Under the pieces are notes generated by a model. The model was given only the letters and a program-made list of their open reading frames with translations. It did not search any database and was not told the origin of the DNA. From positions 1 to 64,000 of the forward strand of contig NZ_LNQS01000010.1 of assembly GCF_001513785.1 (NCBI RefSeq): a stretch of 64,000 bases of DNA, written 5' to 3'. A program made the position numbers and the translations under genes. Shown here piece by piece: positions 34,590 through 43,823 of the stretch. This DNA comes from Rheinheimera sp. EpRS3 (lineage in GTDB: Bacteria; Pseudomonadota; Gammaproteobacteria; Enterobacterales; Alteromonadaceae). Within the stretch, counting starts at the first letter, position 1. The number at the start of each line of letters is the position of its first letter.

Positions 34590-36725
34590 TCAGAACTGGT
34601 AAGTGGTAGTCAGATAAACCCGGCGTGGCTCGCCCGGAAAATGCCCGGTACGGTCAATAAAGCCACTGCTGGCATAGGTTTTATCAAACAGGTTTTTTAC
34701 GTTTAGTTGCACCAGCCAGCTTTGCCATTCGGTTTGCCAGCTGATATCAAATACCGTATAAGCTTTTACCGGCTGGCCGCCAATACTTTGTTGCTTGCCA
34801 ACGTAGTCGACACCGGCAGCAAAAGATGAATGCAGCGCTGGCAGTTCATAACGGCTCCACAACCCTAACTGATGCTGTGGTGCATTGGCAAAGCGGCCGT
34901 TAAACGCATTGGTAATGCCATTATTGTCCTGCACTACCCGGGTATCGTTGTAGGCGTAACTCAGGTTCATTACCCAGTTGTCGGTTAAATCGCCTAACAC
35001 ATCCAGCTCAAAGCCACGGCTACGCACTTCGCCCAGCGCCAGTAAATCATCCTGACCATCGTTAGCCACATCACCGCGCGGATCTGCCTGCAGAATATTC
35101 TTCCGGGTAATTTCGTACACGGCGGTATTAAGCCGCACGCTATCGTTTAGCAGCGAAAAACGCACGCCGGCTTCATATAAACGCGAGGTTTCCGGCTCGA
35201 ACGGCCCGCCCACTGCCTCTGCCTGCGACGCTGCCGCCTGCGGCACAAAGCCGGTAGCCGCCACCAGATAACCACGGGCATAGTCGGTTAGCTGATAAGT
35301 GGTGCCCAGCCGCCACGACGTATCGTTACCCGATATTTTGCTGCCATCACGCTTGTTGGTGTCTTCAAAGCTGTCCCAGCGCAGGCCCAGCAGCAGGTTC
35401 CAGTTGTCCGACAGCGTTAACTGATCCTGCACGTAAAGGCCCTTACGCACGGTTTCGGTATCGGTAATGTTGGGTGTTAAGGCGTCAAGGTTATAATCAG
35501 CACCGCTGGTTAAACCGTATTGCGGGTTAACCAGGCTCAGGCCGGGCACCACACCACCGCTTTCAAGCGGTTGGGCATTGCGGCCAGAGAAAAACGAATC
35601 CTGCTGCAGGTAGTCAGCTCCTACCAACAGAACATGCTCAACACCTGCAGTGCTTAGCTCAATAATATTGTTCCAGGTCAGGCTGAGCGAGTCATTTTCG
35701 CGGTTTTGGTCACGAAACTGTCGGGCGCAATAGTCAATAACGCCATCATCATCGGTATCAAAACTGCAAAACGGTTCATGGTAGTTTTGCAGCTCCTGGT
35801 TCTGGTAGCCACGCACGGTAATATCGGTGCTCCACTGGCTGCTAACCTGATGCTCTAACCTGGCCTGATACACTTCGGCGGTTAATAGCTGAAAATCCGT
35901 GCTTTCGTTATGGTTCCAGCTACGGTCAGTCAGAAAATTACCGGCGGCATCGGTAACTACGCCACGCAGGCGGGCGCCACCGTAGTCTTGCTCTACGTCG
36001 GTATATTGCAGTGTCAACGTGGTGTCTTGTGTCAGGTCAATGGCATAACCTAAATCAATGATCTGGTTTTCCACATCAGTGTTTTGCCGAAATGGCTGTT
36101 CGCTGTCTTTGTAAATACCGGCACGGTAACGCTGGGCCGCATCATCGGTTAACGGCCCGCTTAGCTCCAGCGAACCACTGTAAAAGCTGTCATTTCCCAA
36201 GCCTACCTTCAGCTGCCTCTCGGCCACTGCTGTTGGTTTTTTCGTGCTGTAGTTAATCAGGCCGCCGGGGGCCATACTGCCATACAGGGCGCCAGCCGCA
36301 CCTTTTAGCACCTGAATTTCAGCTACGTTAAACAGCTGCGGTACCGCAAAGCCGTTAAACGGGTCGCCGCGCACACCGTCGTATAAAATCTCGTCCTGGC
36401 GAAAGCCACGAAAGGTCACGCCCGAGTAGCTAAAAGCACTGACACCGCTCATGCTGCGATATAAATCGGTAATTTGCCGCGCCGCCTGATCGCGGATCAA
36501 TGCTTCGGGCAATACCTGAATATTTTGTGGAATTTCATCCAGTGGCGTATCGGTACGGGTGCCCAGGTTAGACGAGTCAACCCGGTACAGCGTTTGAGCC
36601 CGGCCTTTAACTTCAATATGTTCCAGTGCGGTAGTAGAAGTATTAGCCAGTGCAGTATCGGCCTGGGTGTTAGCAGAAAATGCCATAGTGCAGAATAAAC
36701 TGACAGCAGAAAGACAGAACTTCAT
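34590..36725 (-). CDS. TonB-dependent siderophore receptor
   Basis: A 711-residue outer-membrane receptor. The ATG at 36725 starts a signal peptide (MKFCLSAVSLFCTMAFSANTQA); a longer frame to 36782 is less likely. A plug domain (about 50-180, DEIPQNIQVLPEALIRDQ, GMAPGGLINYSTKKP) precedes the 22-stranded barrel, which ends in YLTTTYQF with terminal Phe. The sequence is of the TonB-siderophore receptor type (FhuE/FpvA-like); the siderophore is unknown. A Fur-box-like sequence lies about 44 bases upstream and the PepSY protein follows in the operon. Confidence 0.93.
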   Translation of the reverse strand: MKFCLSAVSLFCTMAFSANTQADTALANTSTTALEHIEVKGRAQTLYRVDSSNLGTRTDTPLDEIPQNIQVLPEALIRDQAARQITDLYRSMSGVSAFSYSGVTFRGFRQDEILYDGVRGDPFNGFAVPQLFNVAEIQVLKGAAGALYGSMAPGGLINYSTKKPTAVAERQLKVGLGNDSFYSGSLELSGPLTDDAAQRYRAGIYKDSEQPFRQNTDVENQIIDLGYAIDLTQDTTLTLQYTDVEQDYGGARLRGVVTDAAGNFLTDRSWNHNESTDFQLLTAEVYQARLEHQVSSQWSTDITVRGYQNQELQNYHEPFCSFDTDDDGVIDYCARQFRDQNRENDSLSLTWNNIIELSTAGVEHVLLVGADYLQQDSFFSGRNAQPLESGGVVPGLSLVNPQYGLTSGADYNLDALTPNITDTETVRKGLYVQDQLTLSDNWNLLLGLRWDSFEDTNKRDGSKISGNDTSWRLGTTYQLTDYARGYLVAATGFVPQAAASQAEAVGGPFEPETSRLYEAGVRFSLLNDSVRLNTAVYEITRKNILQADPRGDVANDGQDDLLALGEVRSRGFELDVLGDLTDNWVMNLSYAYNDTRVVQDNNGITNAFNGRFANAPQHQLGLWSRYELPALHSSFAAGVDYVGKQQSIGGQPVKAYTVFDISWQTEWQSWLVQLNVKNLFDKTYASSGFIDRTGHFPGEPRRVYLTTTYQF

Positions 36726-36768
36726 ATTACGACCTGTATCGCAGGAGGAATTAAACAGGTCGCGAAGT

Positions 36769-36787
36769 GTAAATGATAACAATTACT
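36769..36787. promoter_or_regulatory. Candidate Fur box
   Basis: GTAAATGATAACAATTACT matches the 19-bp Fur consensus (GATAATGATAATCATTATC) at about 13 positions, with the core AATGATAA exact. It lies 44 bases upstream of the siderophore receptor start, as expected for iron repression. Confidence 0.65.
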
Positions 36788-36823
36788 ATTACAATAAAAT
36801 TGAACTAAAACTGTGAGGTAATA

Positions 36824-36849
36824 CGCTGCTGCCATCGCCGGCAGCAGCG
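36824..36849. terminator. Strong hairpin between the MORN gene and the receptor promoter
   Basis: CGCTGCTGCC pairs perfectly with GGCAGCAGCG across a 6-base loop, just downstream of the MORN gene stop (minus strand). The following T content is poor, so termination is plausible but not certain. Confidence 0.5.
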
Positions 36850-36857
36850 GATCTTAG

Positions 36858-39161
36858 TTAGCCTTTATGCTCGGTTTTAATTAACTTGCCGTGTTGATCA
36901 AAGTACTGCCAGTCGCCTGACGGGCGGTTGCTGATATAACTGCCCTGAGTACGCACCTGGCCATTGGGCCAATATTCCAGCCACTCGCCTTCTTTGCGAT
37001 CACGCAGGTAATCGCCCTGTTGCAGCGATTTACCATTGGGGTGAAAGTATTCAGCTTTGCCTTCTTTTAAACCTTGGACATAGCTTTCTTTTTGCTGTGG
37101 CCGGCCATTTAAATGGAATAACTCATATCGGCCATGTGGTTTGTCATACTCGTATTCAATTTCACTTTTTAGCTGGCCGTTGTCGTAGTATTCCTGCGCC
37201 ACACCGTGCTTACGGCTGGCGTCATAATGCACGGCCTGGGCCAGAGTGCCATCTTCATACCAGGCTTGCCATAAGCCAAACCACTCGCCCTTTTGCATTG
37301 TACCAGCCAGTTTAGGTTCACCGTTGCTGACATAAAACTCCTGATAGTCACCGCTTTTTACGCCTTTGTCCCAGTGCTCAACTTTGTGCAGGATATTTTT
37401 GGCCGTATAAAACTCGGCTTTACCGTGCTGTTTGTTGTCCTGCCACTGTGTTTTATACCTGATAGTGCCCTCCGGAATAAAACCGTAAGTTGGATCGTCA
37501 GCCTGGTAATAGTATTCAATCCATTCACCGGTTTTCTGGTTGTTGTAGTAATAACCACTGGTGCGGCGCCGCCCCTGATAATAATCGACAAACCGGCCTT
37601 CGGCCTTACCGTTAACAAACTCCTGCTCACGGCTTTTTTCGCCTTGCTGATAGCTAATCCAGTTGCCATGACGTTTGTTGTCGGCGTAGGTACCTTCCTG
37701 CGTAAGATCACCGTTGGCCAACCACTGCTGGTATTTACCTACCTGGGCAAACCTGTGCTCTGTTGGTTTTTTCTCGCTGGCGTAGTGTTCCAGCTTTTGC
37801 GGTTTGCCGGTGTCGTAAAAGCTCTGGTAACGCCCGGTCAGCTGGCCGTCTTTGCGCTCACCCTCTTCACGTAAGTTGCCATTCATATGCCAGCTTTTAA
37901 AGGGCCCGCTTAGCTGGCCGTCGGCATAAGTATTGTGCTCACGCGGTTCACCTGATGAGTAAAACGTTTTGCTCAGGCCATGGCGTTTACCGGCTTTGTA
38001 ATACGACTCTTCTACCAGCTTGTCGTCGATAAAGCGCTTATGTACGCCGTCGCGCTCACCCAACACAAAATTCGACAAATCATATGGCAGGCCATTTTCC
38101 TGATAGGTTTCATTGGCACCATGCAGCGGAAACTGGCCATTAGCATTGCGTTCTGTTGTGTGGTAGGTAATGCGTTTCGACAGCTCGCCATTGCTGTGAT
38201 ACTGCAGTTGTTCACCGGCGAACATACCGTCAATATAGTATTGTTTCTGCAGCAGTTGCCCTTGGTCACTGAACCATTGCTGTTCACCATGCTGCTTGCC
38301 CTGTTTAAACAGTAAGGCATTCATCAGCTGACCATTGGGGTAAAACTCGCGGCATTCACCGTGCTGCTCACCCTGCTGATAATTGCACTGGCGCACCAGA
38401 ATGCCGTCGGTACTGAATTGCTCGGTTAAGCCATGGCGCTTACCATTGAGGTACTGCACTTTAACTTCCACCACATCGGCGGCATAAAACTGCAGCCAGT
38501 GGCCGTGTTGCTGGCCCTGAGCATCATATTCGCCCTGCAGCAATACCGTGCCCTGCTCGTTTTTGCTTTGATATAACCCGGTGAGCTGGTTGTTCGCGTA
38601 GGTCCATTGCTCGGCCACTTCGCCGTTAAGGTGGAAGGTTTGCCACACGCCATGGCGCAGGCTGTCCTGATAGGTTTCGACAATGCGTATTTTGCCGTTG
38701 TCATAAAAACGGCTGACGTTGGTTTTTTCGCCACGCTCAAATTGAGTAGTTTCGATCACTTGCTGCTGGCTGTTAAAACGCTGCCACAGGCCGCTGGCAA
38801 CACCGGCATCATAATGCTCAATTTGCTCCACACTGCCATCAACAGCAAAGTACTGCCATTCACCATGCTGGCGCCCGGCCTGATAGTGGCCGCTTAATAG
38901 TCGCTGATTACGTTGATCAAACACCTGCCAGTTGCCTTGCACCAGGCCTTGCTCGAACGTAGCCAGTGTATAACCCTGGCTATCACGCATTAAGCGGTAC
39001 TCGCCTTGCAGCGCCAGGCCGTTGCTAAGGTTGTAATACACATCAACGCCTTCTACCTTACGCACATCCAGCATACGGTCGGCTAAGGTTTGGCTGGCCA
39101 TCACCGGCGCAGCTAATTGCAGGCAAAACAGCAGCAAAAAATGAAGTGAAGATAAACGCAC
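36858..39161 (-). CDS. Large exported MORN-repeat (YwqK-type) protein
   Basis: A 767-residue protein with a signal peptide (RLSSLHFLLLFCLQLAAPVMAS) followed almost wholly by about 28-30 copies of a 22-24-residue MORN_2-type motif, of the form G-x-W-x-x-[FY]-[FY]-x-x-G-x-[LP]-x-x-x-x-x-Y-x-x-G-x-x-[HS]-G. Examples are HGEWQYFAVDGSVEQIEHYDAG and YDNGQLKSEIEYEYDKPHGR. Shorter MORN_2 proteins are annotated as YwqK-family antitoxins, but nothing here suggests a toxin partner. The array should form a long beta ribbon in the periplasm or outside the cell. Function unknown. It lies alone between the receptor promoter and the LacI gene, all on the minus strand. Confidence 0.88.
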   Translation of the reverse strand: MRLSSLHFLLLFCLQLAAPVMASQTLADRMLDVRKVEGVDVYYNLSNGLALQGEYRLMRDSQGYTLATFEQGLVQGNWQVFDQRNQRLLSGHYQAGRQHGEWQYFAVDGSVEQIEHYDAGVASGLWQRFNSQQQVIETTQFERGEKTNVSRFYDNGKIRIVETYQDSLRHGVWQTFHLNGEVAEQWTYANNQLTGLYQSKNEQGTVLLQGEYDAQGQQHGHWLQFYAADVVEVKVQYLNGKRHGLTEQFSTDGILVRQCNYQQGEQHGECREFYPNGQLMNALLFKQGKQHGEQQWFSDQGQLLQKQYYIDGMFAGEQLQYHSNGELSKRITYHTTERNANGQFPLHGANETYQENGLPYDLSNFVLGERDGVHKRFIDDKLVEESYYKAGKRHGLSKTFYSSGEPREHNTYADGQLSGPFKSWHMNGNLREEGERKDGQLTGRYQSFYDTGKPQKLEHYASEKKPTEHRFAQVGKYQQWLANGDLTQEGTYADNKRHGNWISYQQGEKSREQEFVNGKAEGRFVDYYQGRRRTSGYYYNNQKTGEWIEYYYQADDPTYGFIPEGTIRYKTQWQDNKQHGKAEFYTAKNILHKVEHWDKGVKSGDYQEFYVSNGEPKLAGTMQKGEWFGLWQAWYEDGTLAQAVHYDASRKHGVAQEYYDNGQLKSEIEYEYDKPHGRYELFHLNGRPQQKESYVQGLKEGKAEYFHPNGKSLQQGDYLRDRKEGEWLEYWPNGQVRTQGSYISNRPSGDWQYFDQHGKLIKTEHKG

Positions 39162-39283
39162 TGATACTTGTCCCTGTTTAAACCAATATTCTGGCGCAGG
39201 ATATTAACACAAAGCAGCAGCAACGTAAGCAAGGTTATTGGCAGGTAAACAAACCGCAGTAGTTGCCGGCTACTGCTGGCTTG

Positions 39284-40318
39284 TCAGGTATTACGGTTAA
39301 AGCCGCAAGACTGGCGGATAATTAACTTGGGTTCAATCTGGCTTACAGTAATTGGTTGGTTATTAATCAGTTGCAGCAGGTTATTAACCAGTAACTCACC
39401 GGCCTGGGTGGTATCTTGCTGAATAGTGCTAAGGGCCGGAGTGGCAAAAGACGCCACGGGAATATCATCAAAACCCATTACGGCAATATCTTCCGGCACC
39501 CTTAAGTTGCGCCGTTTCAGGCAGCGCATAACGCCAATAGCGATAAGATCGCTGGCGCAGAAAATGGCATCAACCTGATGGCCTGCAGCCAGTAATTGCT
39601 CGGTGGCTTTGTCGCCGGCGCTTTCAGTAGAAATAGCATCAAAGTGTGGTACTTGCGTGGCACTGATACCGGCTTTATTTAATGCATCAATAAAACCCAG
39701 ATAACGGGCACTGAATTCCGGGCTGCCTTCAGAGGCATTACCCACAAAGGCAAATTTCTTATGCCCGGTAGCCAGTAAATGCTCACCGGCCAGGCGACCA
39801 CCTTCGCGGTTATTGCTGCGTAACGTAAACTCCGGGTGGCCCAGCACTTCAGCGCCCCAACAGACAAAATGGGTTTCCTGTGCCAGTAATTTATGCAGTT
39901 TTTCTTCATAATCTTTATAGTCGCCGTAACCGAGCAAAATAATGCCGTCGGCTTTATTGCTGTCTTCGTAGTCGGCGTGCCAGTCGTCACTTAATTGCTG
40001 AAAAGACACCAGTAAGTCCTGGCTGCGTTTGGCACAAGCGCGGGTAATGCTGCCCAGCATAGATAAAAAGAACGGATTAATCAGCGATTCGTCGGTGGTG
40101 GGGTCTTCAAATAACAACAGCGCCAACGTACTGCTGCGCTGCTGGCGAAGGTTACTGGCGTTTTTATCTACTTTGTAATTCAGTTGCCGTGCAATCGCCT
40201 GTACTTTTTCGCGCGTTTCTTTATTAACCTGCGGGCTGTTTCGTAGCGCCCGCGATACCGTGGACTGCGATACTCCAGCCATATAAGCAATGTCGAACGA
40301 AGTAGCTTTGTCTCTCAT
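39284..40318 (-). CDS. LacI-family transcriptional regulator, candidate maltodextrin repressor
   Basis: A 344-residue LacI/GalR repressor. The N-terminal HTH (SFDIAYMAGVSQSTVSRALRNSPQVNKETREKVQAIARQLNYKVDKNAS, residues about 6-55) includes the recognition helix SQSTVSRAL and the hinge; the rest is a type I periplasmic-binding-like effector domain ending in EPKLIIRQSCG. The ATG at 40318 is used rather than TTG at 40321. It is the only LacI-type protein in the window, and the window has three LacI-like palindromes in front of glucan genes; control of those genes is inferred. No copy of the palindrome lies in front of its own gene. Confidence 0.92.
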   Translation of the reverse strand: MRDKATSFDIAYMAGVSQSTVSRALRNSPQVNKETREKVQAIARQLNYKVDKNASNLRQQRSSTLALLLFEDPTTDESLINPFFLSMLGSITRACAKRSQDLLVSFQQLSDDWHADYEDSNKADGIILLGYGDYKDYEEKLHKLLAQETHFVCWGAEVLGHPEFTLRSNNREGGRLAGEHLLATGHKKFAFVGNASEGSPEFSARYLGFIDALNKAGISATQVPHFDAISTESAGDKATEQLLAAGHQVDAIFCASDLIAIGVMRCLKRRNLRVPEDIAVMGFDDIPVASFATPALSTIQQDTTQAGELLVNNLLQLINNQPITVSQIEPKLIIRQSCGFNRNT

Positions 40319-40635
40319 CAAAACGCTCTGCTATGACAGCGATATTACTACGCTTATCAACACCGGCCGCCCGCCGCAGCAGCTACCGGTATCTTAGAAT
40401 TATTGTGGCCTTATCATAAAGTGAATTGGCAGGGGATTCAATTTACATCTTGCCCCGCACACTCGCTTTATACCTGAACGGGTGAATTTGGATCACTTTA
40501 TTGCCGCCCGGCGAAAGTCAGACTTAGTGAAGCGAATTGTGAAACATTGTTATGTTGGCTTATGTCTGGCCGCACAACTTGCTAAACTGACAGGGTAAAA
40601 ATATCTGTAAACTAACCTCTGAGCTAAGGTGAAGA
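40319..40635. other. 317-bp divergent promoter region without a gene
   Basis: Holds the promoters of the LacI gene (leftward) and the mipA-like operon (rightward). I see no small gene, RNA or the LacI-type palindrome in it; a possible stem-like stretch near 40370 (CCGGCCGCCCGCCGCAGC) is not convincing. Confidence 0.4.
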
Positions 40636-41490
40636 TTGCGCTACCTGATCATACTTTTATTTCTGCTAAGCTGGCAGGTGAAAGCCGAGCCCGCGCCGGT
40701 GTGCGCCCAGGGTGCCCAGTGCGTGGAAGAGCAGCGGCTGTATATGAGCTGGGCGTTGGGCTATGGCCAGCGCAGCAACCCTCTGCACGGTGGCGAAGAG
40801 CTGCCGCTGGTTATCCTGCCGGATATTTACTATTACGGCCGCTACTGGTTTTTTGACAACGGCAAACTTGGCAGCAGCCTGGCGTTGTCAGACAACTGGC
40901 AGTTAAGTGTGCTGGGCCAGTTTAATCAGGAAAAAGGCTACTTCCAAAAATGGTTTGGTGGCAACCTGATGCAGTTTAATCATACCTCTATGATAGTAGG
41001 GCCTAGCTATGCCGAAGAGCGTAATGCCGCGGCCGTTTCTGTACGCCAGGTCAGTAAACGGCCAACCGCCTTCGATTTAGGCGTGCAGCTGGACTGGTTT
41101 AATGACGATTGGCAGGCTCAGGCCATACTGTGGCAAGACGTTAGCAACACTTACCAAGGCCAGCATGCCAGCATCAGTGTTGGCCGCGGCTGGCAGCTAA
41201 ACACTGGCCTGTGGCAAGCCAGTGCCAAACTACACTGGAAAAGCGCCAAACTGATTGATACTTATTATGGCATTGATAATAATGAGCCGTTTTATCTGCC
41301 GCGCTACGATGGCAGGCCAAGCTGGCAGCCTGAGCTGCGTTTAAGTTGGCAAAAGCCCGTGTCGGAGCGTGTCTCTGTGCTGGCTTTTGTACGCTACCTT
41401 CATCTGGATGATGCTATGACCCAAAGCCCGCTGGTGCGGTCTGATAATATAACAACCTGGTTTTTAGGCGTGAGTTACCGGTTTTATTAA
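40636..41490 (+). CDS. MipA/OmpV-family outer-membrane protein
   Basis: A 284-residue outer-membrane barrel of the MipA/OmpV family with a signal peptide (RYLIILLFLLSWQVKAEP) and a terminal aromatic pair (VSYRFY). The start is a TTG at 40636; AAGGTG lies 6 bases before it, and no ATG is available nearby. OmpV-type proteins are often controlled by an RstA-like regulator. The gene heads a four-gene operon with overlapping or near-overlapping starts: DUF3019, response regulator, histidine kinase. Confidence 0.85.
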   Translation: MRYLIILLFLLSWQVKAEPAPVCAQGAQCVEEQRLYMSWALGYGQRSNPLHGGEELPLVILPDIYYYGRYWFFDNGKLGSSLALSDNWQLSVLGQFNQEKGYFQKWFGGNLMQFNHTSMIVGPSYAEERNAAAVSVRQVSKRPTAFDLGVQLDWFNDDWQAQAILWQDVSNTYQGQHASISVGRGWQLNTGLWQASAKLHWKSAKLIDTYYGIDNNEPFYLPRYDGRPSWQPELRLSWQKPVSERVSVLAFVRYLHLDDAMTQSPLVRSDNITTWFLGVSYRFY

Positions 41491-41870
41491 TGCACGGTTT
41501 CTGGTTGTTACTGGCACTGAACGGAGTCACTGCACCACAGGTTGCAACCGCCCCCTGTGCGGCTGCGCTATGCTGGAACGTAAAACCACAAATTTGTGTT
41601 ACCGAACAAGCCAATCAACCCTGCCAGGCTGACTTGCAAGTGCAGTGGTACAGCGAGCATAAGCTCAGCCCCTGCCTGTTTCTGGCTGAGCAGCTTATCC
41701 AATGCTGGCAAGACACCACAACAGGCCAATGGCAGCAACCGCTGTCATGGCAAAATACCGAACTTAGCCTGCGCAGTAGCAATAATACGGTATTGCTGCA
41801 AACAGAACTGAAAGTGTTAAGCCGCAAACCAATGCGGCGCCGGATCGCCAGCCCATGGAGTATTTTCTGA
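41490..41870 (+). CDS. DUF3019 exported protein
   Basis: A 126-residue protein of the DUF3019 family with a short signal-like N-terminus, conserved Cys (APCAAALCWNVKPQICV, QPCQA, SPCLF, IQCW) and a basic end (RKPMRRRIASPWSIF). The ATG shares its A with the upstream TAA. DUF3019 genes are regularly found between mipA-like and RstAB-like genes in Shewanella and relatives. The Cys pattern suggests periplasmic disulfides. Function unknown. Confidence 0.85.
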   Translation: MHGFWLLLALNGVTAPQVATAPCAAALCWNVKPQICVTEQANQPCQADLQVQWYSEHKLSPCLFLAEQLIQCWQDTTTGQWQQPLSWQNTELSLRSSNNTVLLQTELKVLSRKPMRRRIASPWSIF

Positions 41871-42562
41871 TGGCCAAAATATTGTTAGTCGAAGACGATG
41901 CCCGCCTGGCCTCTTTGGTGCAGAGCTTTTTAACCCAACACGGTTTTACCGTGCAGCAACAAAGCCAGGGCGACGCTGTAGCAGAGCATTGCCGCCAATT
42001 TCAGCCCGATCTGATAATACTGGACCTGATGCTGCCGGGCCTGGACGGCTTTGGCGTTTGCCGTCAGATCCGCCCCTGGTACAAAGGCCCGGTGTTAATG
42101 TTAACTGCGAAACAAAGCGATATTGATCAGGTGCTGGGGCTGGAGCTGGGCGCCGATGATTATGTGGTGAAACCGGTAGAGCCGCGCGTGCTGGTGGCAC
42201 GCATAAACGCTTTGCTACGGCGCAGCCAAAGCACCACTAAAACCGAGCAGCAAGAGCTACAATTTGGCCGTTTAATGCTAAAACAACGTGCCCGTGAAGC
42301 CTGGTACGACAACGAGCGTGTAGAACTCACCAGCTACGAATTTGATTTGCTCTGGATGCTGGCCAAACATGCCGGCCAGACCGTAAAACGTGAAGCTATT
42401 CACCAGCAGATTATTGGCCGTGAATACGACGGCCTGGACCGTACCGTCGATGTGCGGATTTCGCATTTACGCCGTAAACTGGGCGACAACGCCGAAACGC
42501 CGTTTCGTATTAAAACCGTATGGGGCAAAGGCTATTTATTTGTCGCAGACGCCTGGCACTGA
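41870..42562 (+). CDS. OmpR/PhoB-type response regulator (RstA-like)
   Basis: A 230-residue two-component regulator. The ATG at 41870 overlaps the preceding TGA (ATGA-type) and has GGAG 9 bases upstream. The receiver domain (ILLVEDDARLA) has the phosphorylated Asp at residue 52 (LIILDLMLPG) and Lys in DYVVKPVEPR; the winged-helix effector ends with DRTVDVRISHLRRKLGD. It resembles RstA and sits in the operon it presumably controls, probably activating mipA. Confidence 0.93.
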   Translation: MAKILLVEDDARLASLVQSFLTQHGFTVQQQSQGDAVAEHCRQFQPDLIILDLMLPGLDGFGVCRQIRPWYKGPVLMLTAKQSDIDQVLGLELGADDYVVKPVEPRVLVARINALLRRSQSTTKTEQQELQFGRLMLKQRAREAWYDNERVELTSYEFDLLWMLAKHAGQTVKREAIHQQIIGREYDGLDRTVDVRISHLRRKLGDNAETPFRIKTVWGKGYLFVADAWH

Positions 42563-42564
42563 GT

Positions 42565-43803
42565 ATGCAAAGGTTATTCTGGCATTTTTACCTGTTTCTG
42601 TTTCTGGTGTTACTTGGCATTGGCTGGGCAGTAGAACAACTGTGGCAGCAGTGGCAACCCGACACCGCCCCGCCCTGGCTTAGTAGTTACACCCAGTTGT
42701 TGCAGCAGCAGTTACAACAACCCACGGCGCAATGGCAAAGTATTATCAGTCTGCCTTACACTGAGCTCAGCACGGACAGCATCAGCTGGTTGCCCGAAGA
42801 ACAGCAGTTATTGCAACAAGGCGACATTGTTACTTTGTTTGAAGCCGACAGCGTGTATTTTTACTATCAGCAAGCCCAGCAGCTATGGCGATTTGGCCCG
42901 CTGCCACTTATTCAACAGGAAGGTGCCACCTGGTTTACACTGCTGTTTTTTGTGTTGCTAGCCGTAGCAGTAGCCCTGTGGCTGTGGCCGGTGGCGCGTG
43001 ATATCCGCACCCTGCAGCTAAGCCTGAAGCAATTTTCCAGCAACAGCGACAGTACCATTGCCGTACCGGCGCATTCTTTTATCGCGCCAATAGCACAAAG
43101 CTTCCGCCAGATGAGCCTGCAAATCCGTGATTTGCTGAACCTGCAGCGTGAAATGACCCATGCCGTATCGCATGAGCTACGCACGCCCATTGCCCGGCTG
43201 AATTTTGCGCTGGAAATGGCAACCCAGCTACCGGAAGACGAACGCCGGCTGATGTGTGAAGACGTGCGTGAACTACAGCAGCTGGTCGATGAAATTCTTG
43301 ATTATGCCCGGCTGGAAACCGGCCAGTTACCACTGCAACTGCAACAAATAAACCTGACTGAATTAATTGCTAACCTGAACGAAAAGCTGTCGCCGCTGCC
43401 TGGCGCAACGATCAGTTTAATTATGCCACAGCAGGCGCTGCTGTTTGGCGATGGCCATTATCTGGAGCGGGCACTGCAAAATGTGCTGGTTAACGCCAAA
43501 AAGTATGCTCAGCAGCGCATCACGTTAACGTTGCAACAGCAGCAAAATCATTGGCATATTGATATTGAAGATGACGGCCCCGGTATTCCGCAGGCCATGC
43601 GTGAAGAAATACTCAAACCTTTTTTCCGCCTTGAAGCCAGCCGTAATAAGCAAGGTGGCGGCTTTGGCCTGGGGCTGGCCATAGTGCAGCGTATTATGCA
43701 GTGGCATCAGGGCAGCATCAGGGTAAGTGAGTCTGCCACCCTCGGTGGCGCCCGTTTTTGTCTGCGCCTGCCGCTGCGGCAAAGCAACACCTCAGCGCCA
43801 TGA
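42565..43803 (+). CDS. Sensor histidine kinase (RstB-like)
   Basis: A 412-residue membrane kinase starting at ATG 42565, 2 bases after the regulator's stop. Two membrane helices (about 5-24 and 125-147) flank a periplasmic sensor of about 100 residues; a HAMP-like linker leads to the H-box HAVSHELRTPIARL (His203). The N-box ENVLVNAKKYA-like region, the DDGPGIP and GGFGLGLAIVQRI motifs complete the ATP domain. It should phosphorylate the adjacent regulator. Confidence 0.92.
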   Translation: MQRLFWHFYLFLFLVLLGIGWAVEQLWQQWQPDTAPPWLSSYTQLLQQQLQQPTAQWQSIISLPYTELSTDSISWLPEEQQLLQQGDIVTLFEADSVYFYYQQAQQLWRFGPLPLIQQEGATWFTLLFFVLLAVAVALWLWPVARDIRTLQLSLKQFSSNSDSTIAVPAHSFIAPIAQSFRQMSLQIRDLLNLQREMTHAVSHELRTPIARLNFALEMATQLPEDERRLMCEDVRELQQLVDEILDYARLETGQLPLQLQQINLTELIANLNEKLSPLPGATISLIMPQQALLFGDGHYLERALQNVLVNAKKYAQQRITLTLQQQQNHWHIDIEDDGPGIPQAMREEILKPFFRLEASRNKQGGGFGLGLAIVQRIMQWHQGSIRVSESATLGGARFCLRLPLRQSNTSAP

Positions 43804-43823
43804 TAACTAAGCGGCAGCGCCTG

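Noticed and set aside
37293-37874. 193-residue open frame on the + strand
   Set aside because: It is antisense to the MORN-repeat gene, whose repetitive composition opens the opposite frame; it has no signal of its own.
36858-39161. Calling the MORN-repeat gene an antitoxin
   Set aside because: The YwqK name covers the repeat only; no toxin-like partner lies beside it and the protein is exported and very long.
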